Source: Microthrixaceae bacterium (GTDB taxonomy: Bacteria; Actinomycetota; Acidimicrobiia; Acidimicrobiales; Acidimicrobilacustridaceae). From it: a DNA stretch of 10,884 bases. Position numbers and translations under genes: made by a program. Location of the stretch: positions 1-10,884 of the forward strand of contig CANGMY010000034.1 in NCBI GenBank assembly GCA_947455015.1. The letters run 5' to 3'. The notes below the pieces were generated by a model. That model ran no database searches, was not told the origin of the DNA, and worked only from the letters and a program-made list of their open reading frames with translations. Below, in pieces: positions 1 to 6,918 of the stretch (position 1 is the first letter of the stretch; the number at the start of each line of letters is the position of its first letter).

Positions 1-269
1 CGACCGCCGCCGAAGCCCATGCCACCCATCGAACCCTGACGACGAACTTCGTCGTATTCGGCCCGCTTGGTTTCATCGCCGACAACGTCGTAGGCCGCGG
101 AGATTTCCTTGAACTTCTCTTCTGCTGCAGCGTTACCGGGGTTGGCATCAGGATGAAATTCCCGAGCCAACTTCCGGTACGCGCGCGTGATGTCCTTCGG
201 TGCTGCCGTTTCCGACACACCGAGGACTTCGTAGTAGTTCTTTTCGAACCACTCGCGCTGTGGAGCCAC
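1..269 (-). CDS. dnaJ: DnaJ co-chaperone, N-terminal part (cut by window edge)
   Basis: Hsp40 co-chaperone that delivers unfolded clients to DnaK and stimulates its ATPase in the cytoplasm. The visible 89 residues hold a complete J domain: YYEVLGV at 12-18, the basic helix II with YRKLAREFHPD, and the essential HPD tripeptide at 39-41. A glycine-rich start of the G/F region (GGMGFGGG) follows, and the zinc-finger and C-terminal domains lie beyond the edge. The start is GTG at 269-267, preceded at 6 nt by AAAGG (280-276), which lies inside the last codons of grpE. The N-terminus MAPQREWFEKNYYEVLG is, from memory, the actinobacterial DnaJ type. It is third gene of the dnaK-grpE-dnaJ operon, 2 nt after the grpE stop, so it is almost certainly translationally coupled. 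Only the C-terminal extent is unknown. Confidence 0.95.
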   Translation of the reverse strand, partial: MAPQREWFEKNYYEVLGVSETAAPKDITRAYRKLAREFHPDANPGNAAAEEKFKEISAAYDVVGDETKRAEYDEVRRQGSMGGMGFGGG

Positions 270-271
270 TT

Positions 272-805
272 CTAACCTTTGACCTTCACCATGGCCGGGC
301 GAAGAACCCGGCTTTTCCATTGGTACCCAGTGCGGAGCGTCTCGATCACGATCGGTTCGCCACCATCACCTTCTTCATGCATCACTGCATCGTGCTGATT
401 CGGATCAAACGGTTCGTCGGCTGGTGTTAATCGGACCAAACCTTCGTTGCCGAGTAGATCGGAAAGCATCTTTGCGATCGGTTCGACATCGGTTGATCCG
501 TGCCCGATCGCTGCCTCGCACGCATCGAGAACAACAAGCAACTTCTCTGCGAGGTTCTCGTTGGCGCGCTCGCGCAACTCTTCTTGTTCGCGAGCAACGC
601 GCTTGCGGTAATTGTCGAACTCGGCCTTGACTCGCAGCATCGTGTCGCGGAACTCGTCGCGTTCAGCAACGAGCACAGCAACATCAATTTCGCCAGTGGG
701 ATCGGCTTCTTCGAAACCTTGTTCAGCACCGGCTGCTGCTTCGAGCAGTTCGTCGTCAGTCGGAGAGGTCTCTTCCGAGACCTCTCCGTCACCTGACACG
801 GTCAC
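272..805 (-). CDS. grpE: GrpE nucleotide exchange factor
   Basis: Cytoplasmic nucleotide exchange factor that releases ADP from DnaK. The 177-residue product has an acidic, low-complexity N-terminus (about 1-45), a long helix (about 46-100, with EFDNYRKRVAREQEE at 62-76 matching the family's dimerisation helix), and a C-terminal beta-wing region (FDPNQHDAVMHEE 133-145, then VIETLRTGYQWKSRVLRPAMVKV). Length is normal for the family. The start is GTG at 805-803, overlapping the dnaK stop in a GTGA tetranucleotide (4-nt overlap), which points to translational coupling. A second in-frame GTG at 799-797 is a possible alternative start two residues in. It is the middle gene of the chaperone operon, followed by dnaJ after 2 nt. 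Family assignment is secure; the exact start is slightly uncertain. Confidence 0.95.
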   Translation of the reverse strand: MTVSGDGEVSEETSPTDDELLEAAAGAEQGFEEADPTGEIDVAVLVAERDEFRDTMLRVKAEFDNYRKRVAREQEELRERANENLAEKLLVVLDACEAAIGHGSTDVEPIAKMLSDLLGNEGLVRLTPADEPFDPNQHDAVMHEEGDGGEPIVIETLRTGYQWKSRVLRPAMVKVKG

Positions 806-2634
806 TTGCCTTCGTCGTCGACGATCTCGGCATCGACGACCTCGTCGTCGTTCGGTGCCGAGCTCGTTGCGGATCCACCAGAAGCTGACTCTTCGGCCGC
901 AGCCTGTTCGTACAGCTTCTGGGTGAAGTCCTGACTTGCGGTCATGAGTGCTTCGGTTGCGACCTTGATGGCTTCGCCATCGGTACCCGCGAGTGCGGTC
1001 TTGAGGTCGGCCAACTTGGACTCAACCGATGCCTTCTCGTCTTCAGAGATTTTGTCGCCCTGATCTTTGAGCAACTTCTCTGTTTGGTAGACGAGTGTGT
1101 CGGCGCTGTTGCGAGCGTCGGCTTCTTCGCGACGCTTTGCATCTTCAGCCGCGTGCGCTTCGGCGTCCTTCACCATCTGGTTGATCTGATCCTTGCTCAG
1201 CGAGGACTGACCGGTGATGGTCATTGACTGTTCCTTGTTGGTCGCACGATCCTTCGCCGACACATGCACGATGCCGTTTGCATCGATGTCGAAAGTGACT
1301 TCGATCTGCGGCACACCGCGCGGTGCGGGCGGAAGGTCGACGAGTTGGAACTTGCCGAGTGACTTGTTGAACTGCGCCATTTCGCGCTCGCCTTGCAACA
1401 CATTGATCTCGACCGACGGCTGATTGTCTTCCGCAGTGGTGAACACCTCGGTGCGACGAGTCGGGATAGTGGTGTTGCGCTCGATGAGCTTGGTCATGAC
1501 CGAACCCTTGGTTTCGATACCAAGAGAAAGCGGGGTGACGTCGAGAAGTAGAACGTCCTTGACCTCGCCCTTCAGCACACCAGCCTGCACTGCTGCGCCG
1601 ATCGCGACGACCTCGTCGGGATTCACACCCTTATGCGGATCGTTGCCCGTCATTTCCTTGACGAGATCGACAACCGCCGGCATACGAGTGGAACCACCAA
1701 CAAGAACAACGTGATCGACATCGCCCTTGGTAAGGCCGGCATCGACAATGGCTTGTTCGAAAGGAACACGACAACGCTCAAGAAGATCAGCGGTGAGTTC
1801 CTGGAACTTCGCGCGAGTGAGTTGTTCGTCGAGATGCAACGGACCGTCGGGAGTTGCAGTGATGAACGGCAGATTGATCTGCGTCTGCTGCACCTGTGAC
1901 AGTTCAATTTTTGCCTTCTCGGCTGATTCCTTCAGACGTTGGATCGCCATGTTGTCTTTCAACAAGTCGACACCGTGTGCAGTCTTGAATCCGTCGGCGA
2001 GCCAGTTGATGATGCGCTCATCCCAGTCGTCGCCACCAAGGCTGGTGTCGCCATGGGTCGACTTCACTTCAAAGACGCCGTCGCCGATTTCAAGAACCGA
2101 AACGTCGAACGTGCCGCCGCCGAGATCGAACACGAGGATCGTCTGATCGGTGGTTTCTTTGTCGAGTCCGTATGCGAGTGCCGCAGCAGTCGGCTCGTTG
2201 ATGATGCGAAGCACCTCGAGACCGGCGATTTGGCCAGCCTCTTTGGTTGCAGTGCGCTGCGCGTCGTCGAAGTACGCGGGCACGGTGATGACGGCCTGGG
2301 TGACGGTGTCACCGAGATAGGCCTCGGCATCGCGCTTGAGCTTCATGAGCGTGCGAGCGGAAATTTCCTGAGCGGTATAGGCCTTGCCATCGATGTCGAT
2401 GGTCCAGTTGGTGCCCATATGGCGCTTGACCGAACGAATCGTGCGGTCGGGGTTGGTGATGGATTGACGCTTGGCCACTTCGCCGACGAGGACCTCGCCG
2501 TTCTTTGCGAATGCGACCACCGAAGGCGTGGTGCGGCTTCCTTCTGCGTTGGGAATGACCACCGGGTCGCCCGCCTCGAGAACCGAGACGACCGAGTTGG
2601 TGGTGCCGAGGTCGATACCGACGGCCTTTGGCAT
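802..2634 (-). CDS. dnaK: Hsp70 chaperone DnaK
   Basis: ATP-dependent Hsp70 chaperone, cytoplasmic, working with the GrpE and DnaJ encoded just downstream. The 610-residue product shows the phosphate-1 motif GIDLGTTNS (6-14), the phosphate-2 motif DLGGGTFDVSVLEIG (170-184), the adenosine motif VGGSTRMPAV (312-321), and the interdomain linker VLLLDVTPLSLGIET (361-375). The beta substrate-binding domain (about 376-490) and helical lid follow, ending in an acidic tail with DDEVVDAEIVDDEGK. Length is typical of the short actinobacterial form. The ATG at 2634-2632 has a perfect AAGGAG (2647-2642) 7 nt upstream, unlike several neighbours that look leaderless. It is the first gene of the operon; stress control is likely through the inverted repeat at 2724-2750. 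No key residue appears to be missing. Confidence 0.98.
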   Translation of the reverse strand: MPKAVGIDLGTTNSVVSVLEAGDPVVIPNAEGSRTTPSVVAFAKNGEVLVGEVAKRQSITNPDRTIRSVKRHMGTNWTIDIDGKAYTAQEISARTLMKLKRDAEAYLGDTVTQAVITVPAYFDDAQRTATKEAGQIAGLEVLRIINEPTAAALAYGLDKETTDQTILVFDLGGGTFDVSVLEIGDGVFEVKSTHGDTSLGGDDWDERIINWLADGFKTAHGVDLLKDNMAIQRLKESAEKAKIELSQVQQTQINLPFITATPDGPLHLDEQLTRAKFQELTADLLERCRVPFEQAIVDAGLTKGDVDHVVLVGGSTRMPAVVDLVKEMTGNDPHKGVNPDEVVAIGAAVQAGVLKGEVKDVLLLDVTPLSLGIETKGSVMTKLIERNTTIPTRRTEVFTTAEDNQPSVEINVLQGEREMAQFNKSLGKFQLVDLPPAPRGVPQIEVTFDIDANGIVHVSAKDRATNKEQSMTITGQSSLSKDQINQMVKDAEAHAAEDAKRREEADARNSADTLVYQTEKLLKDQGDKISEDEKASVESKLADLKTALAGTDGEAIKVATEALMTASQDFTQKLYEQAAAEESASGGSATSSAPNDDEVVDAEIVDDEGK

Positions 2635-2715
2635 GGTGATGCTCCTTGTTTCTGTGTTTCTGATGCTGGTTATCGGGGGGATGCTTCTCGACTACCAAGC
2701 GGGGCTGAGTGGCCG

Positions 2716-2750
2716 ACGCTAAGAAAGTTGAGCGTGACACTAACAACTTT
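2716..2750 (-). promoter_or_regulatory. Candidate dnaK promoter with HAIR-like inverted repeat
   Basis: The plus strand carries AAAGTTG (2724-2730), 13 nt, then CAACTTT (2744-2750), a perfect 7-bp inverted repeat. Read on the dnaK strand and centred on the same axis, a 21-bp site has left half GTTGTTA and right half GCTCAAC separated by 7 nt. The HspR operator HAIR is CTTGAGT-N7-ACTCAAG, so the spacing fits and the outer TTG/CAA agree, but the inner left half does not. A possible -10 TAGCGT lies at 2721-2716 and a weak -35 TTGTTA at 2746-2741 (19-nt spacer), so the repeat would cover the -35. A direct repeat GACRCTAA occurs at 2715-2722 and 2736-2743, 21 bp apart. HspR control is inference. 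Confidence 0.4.
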
Positions 2751-2778
2751 GCTCGGGGCCCTTCCATTCCCAGATTCC

Positions 2779-2809
2779 AAAGATTTTTCCGATTTTTCGG
2801 AAATTCTTT
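2779..2809. repeat. Imperfect hairpin between dnaK and gpmA
   Basis: Perfect 6-bp arms TTTCCG (2786-2791) and CGGAAA (2798-2803) flank an ATTTTT loop. Outer arms AAAGA (2779-2783) and TCTTT (2805-2809) extend it after a small internal loop. GATTTTTC also occurs twice in tandem (2782-2789 and 2791-2798). It lies in the divergent 233-bp gap, about 60 nt before gpmA, so it cannot be an ordinary terminator of either annotated gene. It could be a protein-binding site or the terminator of a short upstream transcript. Confidence 0.5.
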
Positions 2810-2855
2810 CGAACCGGCCTTCCGCAACCGGGCCAAACCCCGGATCCCGTTGGGG

Positions 2856-2861
2856 CAGACT
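2856..2861 (+). promoter_or_regulatory. Possible -10 of gpmA (near-leaderless)
   Basis: CAGACT, one mismatch from TANNNT, ends 6 nt before the gpmA ATG at 2868. No convincing Shine-Dalgarno precedes the ATG, so transcription may start at or next to the start codon. No clear -35 is visible. Confidence 0.3.
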
Positions 2862-2867
2862 GGAACC

Positions 2868-3626
2868 ATGACTTCCACCCTCGTCCTGCTGCGCCACGGT
2901 CAGAGCACCTGGAACCTCGAAAACCTCTTCACCGGTTGGTACGACGCTGATCTCACTGAACAAGGTCGGGCCGAGGCCAGTGCCGCCGGGCCCGCCATGG
3001 CCACCGCCGGCGTGGCGCCCACAGTGGTCCACACCTCCATGCAGACCCGAGCCATCCGTACCGCCAACCTCGCCCTCGATGGCATGGATCGTTTGTGGGT
3101 TCCGGTTCGTCGCTCGTGGCGCCTCAACGAACGCCATTACGGCGCGCTGCAGGGCATGGACAAGAAGGAGACCACCGAGAAGTACGGCAAAGACCAGGTC
3201 TTCGAATGGCGTCGTTCCTATGACGTGCCACCGCCAAAGCTCGAACTCGACGACCCCCGTCACCCTCGGTTCGAGGAGCGCTATGCCTCACTCCCGGCCG
3301 ATGTCCTTCCCGCTTCGGAATGTCTGGCCGACGTTGTCGACCGCATGCTGCCCTATTGGTACGACGGCATCGTCCCCGATCTACGCGCTGGCCACACCGT
3401 TCTTGTTGTCGCTCACGGCAACAGCCTTCGAGCACTCATCAAGCATCTCGATGCGATTAGCGATGCCGATATTGCCGATGTGAACCTGCCTACCGGCGTG
3501 CCGATTCGCTACGAACTCGACGACGCGATGGTGCCAACCAAGCGACTGGCATTGACCGATCGCTATCTCGGCGATGCCGAAGCGGCCAAGGCTGCTGCCG
3601 AGGCCGTCGCCCGTCAGGCCGGCTGA
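2868..3626 (+). CDS. gpmA: 2,3-bisphosphoglycerate-dependent phosphoglycerate mutase
   Basis: Cytoplasmic glycolysis/gluconeogenesis enzyme interconverting 3- and 2-phosphoglycerate through a phosphohistidine intermediate. The 252-residue product has the signature LLRHGQSTWN (7-16) with catalytic H10, the conserved FTGWYDADLTEQG (21-33), the NERHYGALQG block (87-96) with the catalytic-type E88, and the second active-site histidine in VVAHGNSLRALIKHL (H183). NLPTGVPIRYELDD (206-219) is typical of true GpmA rather than the wider histidine phosphatase family. Length is normal for dPGM. The open frame extends upstream to 2709, but only ATG 2868 gives the family N-terminus. It diverges from dnaK, and its 3' end overlaps the convergent regulator gene by 13 nt. 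An alanine-rich tail (about 236-252) is the only mild oddity. Confidence 0.95.
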   Translation: MTSTLVLLRHGQSTWNLENLFTGWYDADLTEQGRAEASAAGPAMATAGVAPTVVHTSMQTRAIRTANLALDGMDRLWVPVRRSWRLNERHYGALQGMDKKETTEKYGKDQVFEWRRSYDVPPPKLELDDPRHPRFEERYASLPADVLPASECLADVVDRMLPYWYDGIVPDLRAGHTVLVVAHGNSLRALIKHLDAISDADIADVNLPTGVPIRYELDDAMVPTKRLALTDRYLGDAEAAKAAAEAVARQAG

Positions 3627-4132
3627 ACCATTTGCAATTCGCCGGCTTCTAGTAAGTAGCCACGCGAACGAACCGTGCGGATCGCCAAACCCAATGGGGC
3701 GATCCGGCGACGCAAACGAAGCATGTGCACATCGAGTGCATTGCGGCCTGGCGCGCCCGTGGGCCATCCGGTTCGAGAAAGGATGTCTCGACTCACGACG
3801 GCACCGAACCGATCAAGCAAGGCCGACATGAGCCGGGCTTCAAGCGGCGGCAACGAAACCCAACCGGCTCCGACACGAAGCACCCCATCGGGATCGAGTC
3901 CCGGGGTTTCGGAGTTATGCACCATCGATCGGGTGGCAATGGCGCGGCATCGGGCATCAATGTCGTCCTGACTGGCAGGCAGACGGATCCAGTCCTCGAG
4001 GCAATCAACGGCGTCGGGCGCGGCGGTATCGGCGTCGACCAGCAACAGCCGGGACGCTCCCCGAGCCGCAAGGGCTTGGCGACGGTCTTCTTCCATTGGC
4101 CAACGAAGTAGGGCGACATCCACGAAGACCAC
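3614..4132 (-). CDS. Winged-helix DNA-binding regulator with degenerate receiver-like N-terminus
   Basis: Probable transcription factor of OmpR/PhoB type. Numbered from GTG 4132 (172 residues), the C-terminal part (about 85-165) is a recognisable effector wing: a short beta segment RVGAGWVSLPPLEARLMSALLDRFGAVVSRDIL, the recognition helix region NALDVHMLRLRRRI (131-144), and the wing hairpin IRTVRSRGYLLE (151-162). The N-terminal half (1-70) alternates strands and helices like a receiver (FVDVALL, RLLLVDAD, DWIRLP), but I cannot place the acidic pocket and phosphorylatable aspartate of a normal receiver, so it is probably phosphorylation-independent. The frame is open to 4231, but that would overlap the divergent gene. 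GTG 4123, 7 nt after TACCGT (4136-4131), is an alternative leaderless start. No cognate kinase is nearby. It is divergent from the cyclic-nucleotide-binding gene and may control it. Confidence 0.8.
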   Translation of the reverse strand: MVFVDVALLRWPMEEDRRQALAARGASRLLLVDADTAAPDAVDCLEDWIRLPASQDDIDARCRAIATRSMVHNSETPGLDPDGVLRVGAGWVSLPPLEARLMSALLDRFGAVVSRDILSRTGWPTGAPGRNALDVHMLRLRRRIAPLGLAIRTVRSRGYLLEAGELQMVQPA

Positions 4133-4216
4133 GGTACGGATCGCCTGTTTCCCAAATGTTTCGTGGTCATGAAGGGTCGGTGGCCGAATGGACGAGCAGA
4201 GCGCCGGGGTTCTCCC

Positions 4217-4222
4217 TATGCT
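4217..4222 (+). promoter_or_regulatory. Probable -10 of leaderless cyclic-nucleotide-binding gene
   Basis: TATGCT matches TANNNT and ends exactly 7 nt before ATG 4230, the spacing expected if transcription begins at the A of the start codon. No Shine-Dalgarno precedes that ATG. This helps choose 4230 over the upstream ATG 4188. No good -35 is visible. Confidence 0.45.
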
Positions 4223-4229
4223 TCGGCTC

Positions 4230-4637
4230 ATGGCACGCGACGCATGGCTCGATCATCTGGCTCAGGTTCCGCTCTTCGCAGAGTGCGACAAGCGCCAGCT
4301 CCAGCAGGTGGCAGCAGCAGCGGTGGAGATCTCCATTGAGGCAGGAAAGGTTCTGGTGCGCGAAGGCGAGCCCGGCCACGAATGCTTCGTGATCGTCACC
4401 GGCTCGGCCACTGTGACCCGTGACGGTGCAACCGTGGCCAATCTTGGCCCTGGTGCTGTCGTCGGCGAACTTGCTCCCCTGACCGGCGGCGTCCGCACCG
4501 CAACGGTTACGGCCGACTCCGCCATGGAGGTCCTCGTAATCGCCCAGCGTGAGTTCAACGGCCTCATTGAAGAGGTTCCCGGTTTCGCCGTGCAGTTGCT
4601 GCGCAACCTCGCAGCACGCATGACCGACGAATCCTGA
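4230..4637 (+). CDS. Single-domain cyclic nucleotide-binding protein (CRP/CAP sensor fold)
   Basis: A 135-residue protein consisting of one cNMP-binding beta-roll and no DNA-binding domain. Seen: an entry helix (WLDHLAQVPLFAECDKRQLQQVA, 6-28), the roll segment AGKVLVREGEPGHECFVIVTGSATVTRDG (38-66), the phosphate-binding cassette VVGELAPLTGGVRTATV (77-93) with E80 and R89 in the places of the cAMP-contacting Glu and Arg of CRP, and a closing C-helix (FNGLIEEVPGFAVQLLRNLAARM). The ligand could be cAMP, another nucleotide or none. The start is chosen at ATG 4230 because MARDAWLDHL begins the fold and TATGCT stands 7 nt upstream; ATG 4188 would add 14 unrelated-looking residues but follows GAAGGG at 11 nt. 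It lies 46 nt before the Fe-S oxidoreductase on the same strand, so co-transcription is likely and it may sense or tune that system. Confidence 0.85.
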   Translation: MARDAWLDHLAQVPLFAECDKRQLQQVAAAAVEISIEAGKVLVREGEPGHECFVIVTGSATVTRDGATVANLGPGAVVGELAPLTGGVRTATVTADSAMEVLVIAQREFNGLIEEVPGFAVQLLRNLAARMTDES

Positions 4638-4676
4638 ACCTCTCCTAACTCCTCGCCCTGCCCGCTGGTGAGGTTC

Positions 4677-4692
4677 CGCGCCCATGGGCGCG
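4677..4692. promoter_or_regulatory. Perfect 16-bp palindrome at 5' end of Fe-S oxidoreductase gene
   Basis: CGCGCCCATGGGCGCG is perfectly self-complementary and centred on the first possible start codon (ATG 4684). If the alternative start ATG 4711 is used, TAGGTT (4695-4700) would serve as a -10, and the palindrome would fill the interval between it and the expected -35 position (about 4672-4677). That geometry would suit a regulator. Alternatively it is a GC-rich mRNA hairpin over the start. Confidence 0.45.
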
Positions 4693-6906
4693 AGTAGGTT
4701 TGCCAACCGTATGGAACGTAAACGGATCAAGGGCCCACATATCGTTCTCGTCATCGGACTCGCCTTCGCGATCGTGACGGCGCTTTCGGGTGTCGCAGCG
4801 ACGGTGTTTCAGCAACATGATGAGTCGCCGACCACTCGCGAGGTCTTCGGAGGCATTCCTGCTTCGCTGAAGATCGCGTTCTACGTCATGATGCCAATCC
4901 TGCTCGTCTACGGAGCAGTGCTGTTCAGTCAGCGCGTCAAGAACTGGACTCGCGGCAAGCCGGACGACCGTCGCACCACGCCCAAGAACGTCAAGCGTCG
5001 CCTCGGCGATTTCCGCGCCGGTGTCTACATGCAGACCCTGTTGCGCGACCCCGCCGCCGGCATCATGCATTCGCTCATTTACTTCTCTTTTGTGGTGCTG
5101 CTTGCTGTCACCACCATCCTTGAGATCAACCATCAGATTCCCGAGTCCTGGAAGTTCCTGAACGGCAACGTCTACATGGCGTACTCGTTCATCGGCGATC
5201 TCGCTGGTCTCTGCCTGTTCGTCGGTGTGATGTGGGCGATCGTTCGTCGCTACATCCAGCGTCCGTACCGCATTCGCATCAAGACCAAGCCGGAACACGC
5301 AGTCATCCTTGGCGTCTTCCTTGCCATTGCGGTCACTGGTTTCGGTACCGAAGCGTGGCGTATTGCTGAAACCGGCATGCCTGCGTTCGAGAAGTGGTCG
5401 TTCGTTGGTTGGCCCATCGCCAAGCTCATCGAGAACAACTCGAATCTTGCTGGCGGACATCAGGTGTGGTGGATCCTCCACATCCTTTCGTTTTTTGCCT
5501 TCCTCGTGATCCTTCCGATCACGATGCTTCGCCACATGTTCACCTCACCGCTGAACATGTACCTCAAGGATCGCGAGCGCCCCAAGGGTGCAATGAAGCC
5601 GATGCCGAACCTCTTGGAAACCGAGCTCGAATCATTCGGTGTCTCCACGATCGAAGACTTCACCTGGAAACAGTTGCTCGACCTCGACGCATGCACCATG
5701 TGCGGACGTTGCACTTCGGTGTGTCCTGCACATGCAACTGGCAAGCCGCTTGATCCTCGCGAAATCGTTCTCAAGTCGGGCGAAGTAATGGCCGCAACCG
5801 GAACGCCGCAGGTGTCGCCACCACTTGGTGTTGTTGCCGACATCACCATCTCCGCCAATTCACTCTTCGAACGAGTCACGCCCGAAGAGGTCTGGGCCTG
5901 CACCTCGTGCAAGGCATGCGACGAAATCTGCCCGGTCAACATTGAAATCCTCGACAAGATCCTCGACATGCGTCGCTACTTGTCACTCATGGAATCCAAC
6001 TTCCCGACCGAACTCGGCAACGCGTATCGCTCAATGGAGAACTCCGGAAACCCATGGGGCATGAGCCAAGCCGACCGCGGCGAATGGGCCGAGAAGTTCG
6101 AAGGCATTGAGATCCTCGATGGTTCAAGCCCGCTCGAAGCCGAATACCTCTACTGGGTTGGTTGCGCAGGTTCGTTTGACGACAAGAACAAGAAGGTCAC
6201 CCAAGCAATGGCGCAGCTTCTGCAGCGCTCGGGTATTTCCTTCTCGATTCTTGGTCCATCCGAATTGTGCACGGGCGATCCCGCACGTCGTTCCGGCAAC
6301 GAATACATCTTCCAGATGCTCGCGATGCAGAACATCGAAACGCTCAACGGAATGGGCGTGAAGAAGATCATCACGCAGTGTCCGCATTGCTTCAACACGC
6401 TTGCCAACGAATACCCGCAGATGGGTGGCAACTACGAGGTTGTGCATCACAGCCAGTTCCTCGAGTTCCTCATCGACAGCGGCAAACTCGACCTGTCGAA
6501 CGCCAAACTCGAAGAGCGCGTTGTGTACCACGACTCTTGCTACCTCGGTCGTCATAACGACGTCTACATGGCACCGCGCAATGTCATCGGTTCACTCGGT
6601 GGCATTGAAATCGTCGAAGCCAGTCGCAACGGCACCAAGGGAATGTGCTGCGGTGCTGGCGGCGGTCGTATGTGGATGGAAGAAAGCACCGGCAAGCAGG
6701 TCAACATCGAACGGTCGCAGGAACTTCTGCGCACCGGCGCGACGAAGATCGCGGTTGCGTGCCCGTTCTGTTACATCATGATTGACGACGGTGTGAAGGC
6801 ACAGGGCGTCGAAGAAGACGAAGTGAAGGTCGCTGACATTTCGATGCACATCCTTGAGGCACTCGAACGCTCAGAAGCCGACGCAACAATCACGCCGATC
6901 GTCTAA
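4684..6906 (+). CDS. Membrane Fe-S oxidoreductase, NarI-like/HdrD-like fusion (FadF/EMO type)
   Basis: 740-residue membrane-bound electron carrier. Residues about 15-290 are membrane-embedded with roughly six hydrophobic segments (19-42, 62-82, 128-146, 165-187, 204-220, 262-282). Histidines H129, H259, H266 and H284 are candidate haem b ligands, as in NarI-type cytochromes. The cytoplasmic part has two 4Fe-4S motifs (C337, C340, C343, C347 and C406, C409, C412, C416). Two cysteine-rich CCG domains follow: the first with C494, C529, C566 and C569, having CTG where CCG is usual; the second with C619, C655-C656, C693 and C696. Such NarI-HdrD fusions (FadF, and EMO in anaerobes) are thought to pass electrons from EtfAB, reduced by acyl-CoA dehydrogenases, to menaquinone; that role is inferred. 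The start may be ATG 4684 (GGTGAGG 10 nt upstream) or ATG 4711 (TAGGTT 10 nt upstream). It follows the cyclic-nucleotide-binding gene by 46 nt. Confidence 0.9.
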   Translation: MGASRFANRMERKRIKGPHIVLVIGLAFAIVTALSGVAATVFQQHDESPTTREVFGGIPASLKIAFYVMMPILLVYGAVLFSQRVKNWTRGKPDDRRTTPKNVKRRLGDFRAGVYMQTLLRDPAAGIMHSLIYFSFVVLLAVTTILEINHQIPESWKFLNGNVYMAYSFIGDLAGLCLFVGVMWAIVRRYIQRPYRIRIKTKPEHAVILGVFLAIAVTGFGTEAWRIAETGMPAFEKWSFVGWPIAKLIENNSNLAGGHQVWWILHILSFFAFLVILPITMLRHMFTSPLNMYLKDRERPKGAMKPMPNLLETELESFGVSTIEDFTWKQLLDLDACTMCGRCTSVCPAHATGKPLDPREIVLKSGEVMAATGTPQVSPPLGVVADITISANSLFERVTPEEVWACTSCKACDEICPVNIEILDKILDMRRYLSLMESNFPTELGNAYRSMENSGNPWGMSQADRGEWAEKFEGIEILDGSSPLEAEYLYWVGCAGSFDDKNKKVTQAMAQLLQRSGISFSILGPSELCTGDPARRSGNEYIFQMLAMQNIETLNGMGVKKIITQCPHCFNTLANEYPQMGGNYEVVHHSQFLEFLIDSGKLDLSNAKLEERVVYHDSCYLGRHNDVYMAPRNVIGSLGGIEIVEASRNGTKGMCCGAGGGRMWMEESTGKQVNIERSQELLRTGATKIAVACPFCYIMIDDGVKAQGVEEDEVKVADISMHILEALERSEADATITPIV

Positions 6907-6918
6907 CAGTCCGCTTCA

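Noticed and set aside
2715..2743. CIRCE element for HrcA upstream of dnaK
   Set aside because: GACGCTAA and GACACTAA only partly resemble the CIRCE half site and are in direct, not inverted, orientation; the 9-nt-spaced inverted pair is absent.
1939..2871. 310-codon plus-strand open frame opposite dnaK
   Set aside because: It lies antisense to an unmistakable DnaK, shows no recognisable domain, and arises from the GC-biased codon pattern of dnaK.
2670..3263. 197-codon minus-strand frame across the dnaK-gpmA gap and gpmA
   Set aside because: It runs opposite conserved GpmA motifs, is glycine- and histidine-rich with no domain, and covers the divergent promoter region.
4188..4229. Upstream start ATG 4188 for the cyclic-nucleotide-binding gene
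   Set aside because: The added 14 residues do not look like part of the fold and TATGCT at 7 nt before ATG 4230 supports the shorter form; kept only as an alternative.
4645..5535. 296-codon minus-strand frame inside the Fe-S oxidoreductase
   Set aside because: Its composition is highly charged low complexity (many D, H, R), mirroring the opposite strand's membrane segments; a shadow frame.
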